A stretch of DNA of 32,949 nt from an uncultured Mycoplasmatota bacterium (lineage in GTDB: Bacteria; Bacillota_I; Bacilli_A; RF39; UBA660). The translations under genes and the position numbers were made by a program. Below, piece after piece: positions 29,947 through 32,949 of this stretch. A model generated the notes under the pieces. It was not told where the DNA came from and ran no database searches. It saw only the letters and a program-made list of their open reading frames with translations. The stretch's first letter is position 1, and every line of letters starts with the position of its first letter. The DNA lies in contig URHJ01000015.1 in NCBI GenBank assembly GCA_900547465.1, positions 1 through 32,949 of the forward strand, given 5' to 3'.

Positions 29947-32763
29947 CTACAAAATTTTATTCAGGAACTGTCCTGTGTATGATTTAGAAACTTTGCTTAC
30001 TTCTTCTGGAGTTCCGGTTGCGACAATTTCGCCTCCACCTTCCCCTCCTTCAGGACCTAAGTCTATGATGTAATCCGCCACTTTAATAACATCTAGGTTA
30101 TGTTCTATTACGATTACTGTATCACCATTATCTACTATTTTTTGTAAAATTGCAAGTAAACGTTTAATGTCATCGGTATGAAGTCCTGTTGTTGGTTCGT
30201 CTAGGACGAATAAAGTTCTTCCTGTTGCTTTTTTCTGTAATTCTTTAGCTAATTTTACTCTTTCTGCTTCTCCTCCTGATAAAGTTGGAGCACTTTGACC
30301 TAATTTTATATATCCTAATCCTACATCTTCTAACACTTGTAATTTATTTTTTATTTTTGGAACGTTTTCAAAGAATTTTAGGGCTTCTGATACTCTCATA
30401 TCTAATACTTCAGCAATATTTTTACCCTTATATTTTATATTTAGAGTCTCTCTATTATAACGAGTTCCGTGGCATACTTCACAGTCTACATATACATCTG
30501 GTAGGAAGTGCATTTCTATTTTCTTTACTCCATCTCCACGGCAGGCTTCACATCTTCCACCTTTAACATTAAATGAGAATCTATTTTTTTCATAGCCATA
30601 CATTTTTGCTTCTTTTGTTGTTGTGAAAAGAGTTCTGATATCATCAAATACGCCTGTATATGTAGCAGGATTACTTCGTGGCGTTCTTCCTATTGGAGAT
30701 TGTGAAATATCAACTAACTTATCAATATGTTCCATTCCTTTTATTTTTTTATGTTTACCTGGAATTACTTTGGATTTATATAAATATTTACTAATAGATT
30801 TACAAAGAATTTCATTTATAAGAGTTGATTTACCACTTCCTGATACTCCAGTTATACATGTGAATGTTCCTAGTGGTATTTTTACATCTATATCTTTTAA
30901 ATTATGTTCTGTTGCGCCTTGGATTGTTAGGAGTTTTCTATTTCCTTTTCTTCTTGTTTTTGGAACTTCTATTTTTAGTTTTCCGCTTAAGTATTTACCA
31001 GTAATACTATTGTCATTATTCATTACTTCTTCTGGAGTTCCTTGAGCCATTACTTGTCCGCCTTGATCTCCTGCTCCTGGACCTATATCTACTATCATGT
31101 CACTCGCAAGCATTGTATCTGTATCATGTTCTACAACTATTAAAGTATTTCCCAAGTCTCTCATTTCTAAAAGTGAATTTATAAGCATTTCATTGTCTCT
31201 TTGATGAAGTCCGATACTTGGTTCATCTAAAACATAAAGTACTCCTGTTAGTTTTGAACCTATTTGTGTTGCTAGTCTAATTCTTTGTGCTTCTCCTCCT
31301 GATAGGGTTGCGGCACTTCTTGATAGAGTCAAATACTCTAATCCAACATTTTTCAAAAAGTTTAGTCTTGATCTTATTTCTTTTATGATTAAATCTGCTA
31401 TTTTAACTTTTTCTTCTGATAACTTTAGATCTTTAAAGAATTCTACTAAATCTTTTATACTCATTTGAGTCACTTCATAAATATTCTTTTTATTTATTTT
31501 AACTGCAAGTACAGAGTCTTGTAATCTAGCACCATGACATGTTTCACAGGTATGTTCAATCATATAGTGTTCTAACCATTCTCTAATCCATGAACTACTA
31601 GTTTCCATATAACGACGTTCTAAGTTATTGATTATTCCTTCATAGAAGTCTCTATTATTCATTATATTTCCACCTTTAGTTTTATAATTAAAATGAATAA
31701 TATCTGGTGAACCATATAAAACTATATCTCTTTCTTTTTTAGTTAGTTTTTTAAATGGTTTATCCATATCAATTTTGTAGTGCTTACAAACGCATTCTAA
31801 TTTCTTATAATAAATTCCTTCTTGATCATCACTTAGTGTTTTTATGCAACCTTCATTAATGCTTAAATCTTTGTCTGGAATAACTAGGTTTTCATCTATA
31901 CTTAGTTTGATTCCTAGTCCTTTGCAATCTGGACATGCTCCAAATGGAGCATTGAAACTAAACAATCTTGGTTCAATTTCTGGTAGTGAGAATTCACAAT
32001 ATGGACAAGCGAAATTCTCTGAAAATACTATTTCTTTTTTATTTTCTCCAAGTATTTCAACCACTACTTTTCCTTCTGATAATTTTGTTGCGGTCTCTAC
32101 TGCTTCAGATATTCTTGATCTTGAATCTTCTTTAAGAACTATTCTATCAATAATCACATCTATATCATCTTGTTTGTTTTTTTCTAGAACTATATCTTCA
32201 TCTAAATCATGATTTTCTCCGTTTACTCTTACTCTGACATATCCTTCTTTTCTCAGTTTTTCAAATAAGTCTTTGTGAGTTCCTTTTTCATGATGGACTA
32301 CTGGAGAATAAATTATTAGACGTGTTCCTATATCATACTCTAAGATTTTATTAGTTATTTCTTCTACACTTTGAGATGTGATTGGAATATGGTGGTTTGG
32401 ACAGTAAGCTGTACCTGCTCTTGAAAATAAAAGTCTTAAGTAATCATATATTTCTGTTACTGTCCCTACTGTTGAACGAGGGTTTTTACTTGTGGTTTTT
32501 TGATCTATACTGATAGCTGGTGACAACCCTTCTATAGAGTCGACATCTGGTTTTTCACTTCCACCTAAAAATTGTCTAGCATAAGACGATAGACTTTCCA
32601 CATAACGTCTTTGACCTTCTGCATAGATTGTGTCAAAGGCAAGAGATGATTTGCCACTTCCTGAAAGACCTGTCATTACTATTAATTTATTTTTTGGGAG
32701 TTCTATGTTTATATTTTTTAAGTTATTTTCTCTGGCTCCTTTAATTATAATTTTATTATCCAT
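29947..32763 (-). CDS. uvrA: Excinuclease ABC subunit A
   Basis: This complete 938-residue protein is the damage-recognition ATPase of nucleotide excision repair. It has two ABC modules: Walker A GLSGSGKSS (32-40) and GVSGSGKST in the second half, signatures LSGGEAQRIRLA and LSGGEAERVKLA, and two Walker B regions VLDEPSIGLH and VLDEPTTGLH. Zinc modules are CPYC...CPDC, CETC and CEAC...CEVC. The length is normal. AGGTGAT lies before the ATG. It heads the minus-strand series with the PF04020 protein and lgt; uvrB, often its neighbour, would be beyond the right edge if present. Confidence 0.98.
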   Translation of the reverse strand: MDNKIIIKGARENNLKNINIELPKNKLIVMTGLSGSGKSSLAFDTIYAEGQRRYVESLSSYARQFLGGSEKPDVDSIEGLSPAISIDQKTTSKNPRSTVGTVTEIYDYLRLLFSRAGTAYCPNHHIPITSQSVEEITNKILEYDIGTRLIIYSPVVHHEKGTHKDLFEKLRKEGYVRVRVNGENHDLDEDIVLEKNKQDDIDVIIDRIVLKEDSRSRISEAVETATKLSEGKVVVEILGENKKEIVFSENFACPYCEFSLPEIEPRLFSFNAPFGACPDCKGLGIKLSIDENLVIPDKDLSINEGCIKTLSDDQEGIYYKKLECVCKHYKIDMDKPFKKLTKKERDIVLYGSPDIIHFNYKTKGGNIMNNRDFYEGIINNLERRYMETSSSWIREWLEHYMIEHTCETCHGARLQDSVLAVKINKKNIYEVTQMSIKDLVEFFKDLKLSEEKVKIADLIIKEIRSRLNFLKNVGLEYLTLSRSAATLSGGEAQRIRLATQIGSKLTGVLYVLDEPSIGLHQRDNEMLINSLLEMRDLGNTLIVVEHDTDTMLASDMIVDIGPGAGDQGGQVMAQGTPEEVMNNDNSITGKYLSGKLKIEVPKTRRKGNRKLLTIQGATEHNLKDIDVKIPLGTFTCITGVSGSGKSTLINEILCKSISKYLYKSKVIPGKHKKIKGMEHIDKLVDISQSPIGRTPRSNPATYTGVFDDIRTLFTTTKEAKMYGYEKNRFSFNVKGGRCEACRGDGVKKIEMHFLPDVYVDCEVCHGTRYNRETLNIKYKGKNIAEVLDMRVSEALKFFENVPKIKNKLQVLEDVGLGYIKLGQSAPTLSGGEAERVKLAKELQKKATGRTLFVLDEPTTGLHTDDIKRLLAILQKIVDNGDTVIVIEHNLDVIKVADYIIDLGPEGGEGGGEIVATGTPEEVSKVSKSYTGQFLNKIL

Positions 32764-32782
32764 ACTTCATCACCTGCCACAT

Positions 32783-32791
32783 ATTATACCA
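32783..32791 (-). promoter_or_regulatory. Extended -10 promoter of uvrA
   Basis: TGGTATAAT lies 19 bases before the ATG on the minus strand, inside an inverted repeat ATTATaCCAC/GTGG-ATAAT (32784-32806). No LexA-type SOS box of the Bacillus kind (CGAAC-N4-GTTCG) is seen. Confidence 0.6.
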
Positions 32792-32905
32792 CAAAAAAAG
32801 TGGATAATCTATTACAGTATTTACCACTTCTTGCTTTTTTCCACTATATCTGTGGAAACTTTTATGATTAATTTCAATCTTTCCACTATTACTTGTGGAT
32901 TTTTA
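32784..32905. repeat. Three CCAC/GTGG inverted repeats upstream of uvrA
   Basis: Three hairpins follow one another: CCAC-AAAAAAA-GTGG (32789-32803), TTCCAC-TATATC-TGTGGAA (about 32839-32857) and TCCAC-TATTACTT-GTGGA (about 32882-32899). The third is followed by TTTTTAT on the plus strand and could work as a terminator there. Several arms also resemble DnaA boxes (TTATCCAC, TTTCCACA). Their role is unknown. Confidence 0.6.
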
Positions 32906-32949
32906 TAATAATTTTAATAAAATATCTTTTATTATTTTCTTATCATCAA
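32903..32949 (-). CDS. Possible C-terminal end of a gene beyond the right edge
   Basis: One minus-strand frame stays open from the edge to TAA at 32905-32903 and reads DDKKIIKDILLKLL, which looks like a helical protein end. The fragment is too short for proof, and the other two frames close within a few codons. Confidence 0.3.
   Translation of the reverse strand, partial: DDKKIIKDILLKLL

Overview
The window looks like chromosomal core DNA from a very AT-rich Gram-positive bacterium of the Bacilli, probably one of the small-genome uncultured gut lineages (RF39, Erysipelotrichales or similar). The evidence is strong A/T bias with AGA and TTA codon use, a T-box leader, Bacillus-like promoters and GGAGG/GGTGAT ribosome binding sites, lipoprotein and sortase signals, and the lgt-yvcK-whiA gene block. 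Trp is encoded by TGG and TGA is a (rare) stop, so this is not a code-4 mycoplasma. Peptidoglycan enzymes and a sortase imply a cell wall. The lineage is inferred from style only.

Left part (1-9.6 kb): a T-box leader and the start of an off-window membrane protein; a family 31 glycoside hydrolase lacking the usual acid/base Asp; a VanY-type D,D-carboxypeptidase divergent from a patatin-like lipase plus radical SAM pair; an unrecognised 420-residue protein; a stomatin-like/NfeD membrane pair; and a small secreted protein with two Ig-like repeats.

Middle (9.6-23.3 kb): formate-tetrahydrofolate ligase (fhs); a two-gene surface module made of a thioester-domain adhesin with a VPNTH-type sorting signal and a sortase; a C-terminal processing protease; tRNA-Asn behind a membrane-anchored thioredoxin-like protein; a lipoprotein; then gap and a long minus-strand run (zinc-ribbon membrane protein, pgk, GNAT-like protein, flippase-like protein, GT4 glycosyltransferase, tpiA) that joins lower glycolysis with what looks like glycolipid synthesis.

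Right part (23.3-32.9 kb): a TGS-domain nucleoside kinase divergent from clpP; an Rpn/PD-(D/E)XK protein; and the series uvrA, PF04020 membrane protein, lgt, yvcK, whiA on the minus strand. Upstream of uvrA is a cluster of CCAC/GTGG inverted repeats, followed by a possible gene end at the window edge.

No insertion sequence, prophage, CRISPR array, rRNA or origin was found, and no gene-free stretch exceeds about 230 bases. Many genes start 15-21 bases after an (often extended) -10 box, and several stop codons lie inside the terminator hairpin. The most distinctive points are the adhesin/sortase pair, the altered GH31 active site and the glycolysis/glycolipid operon.
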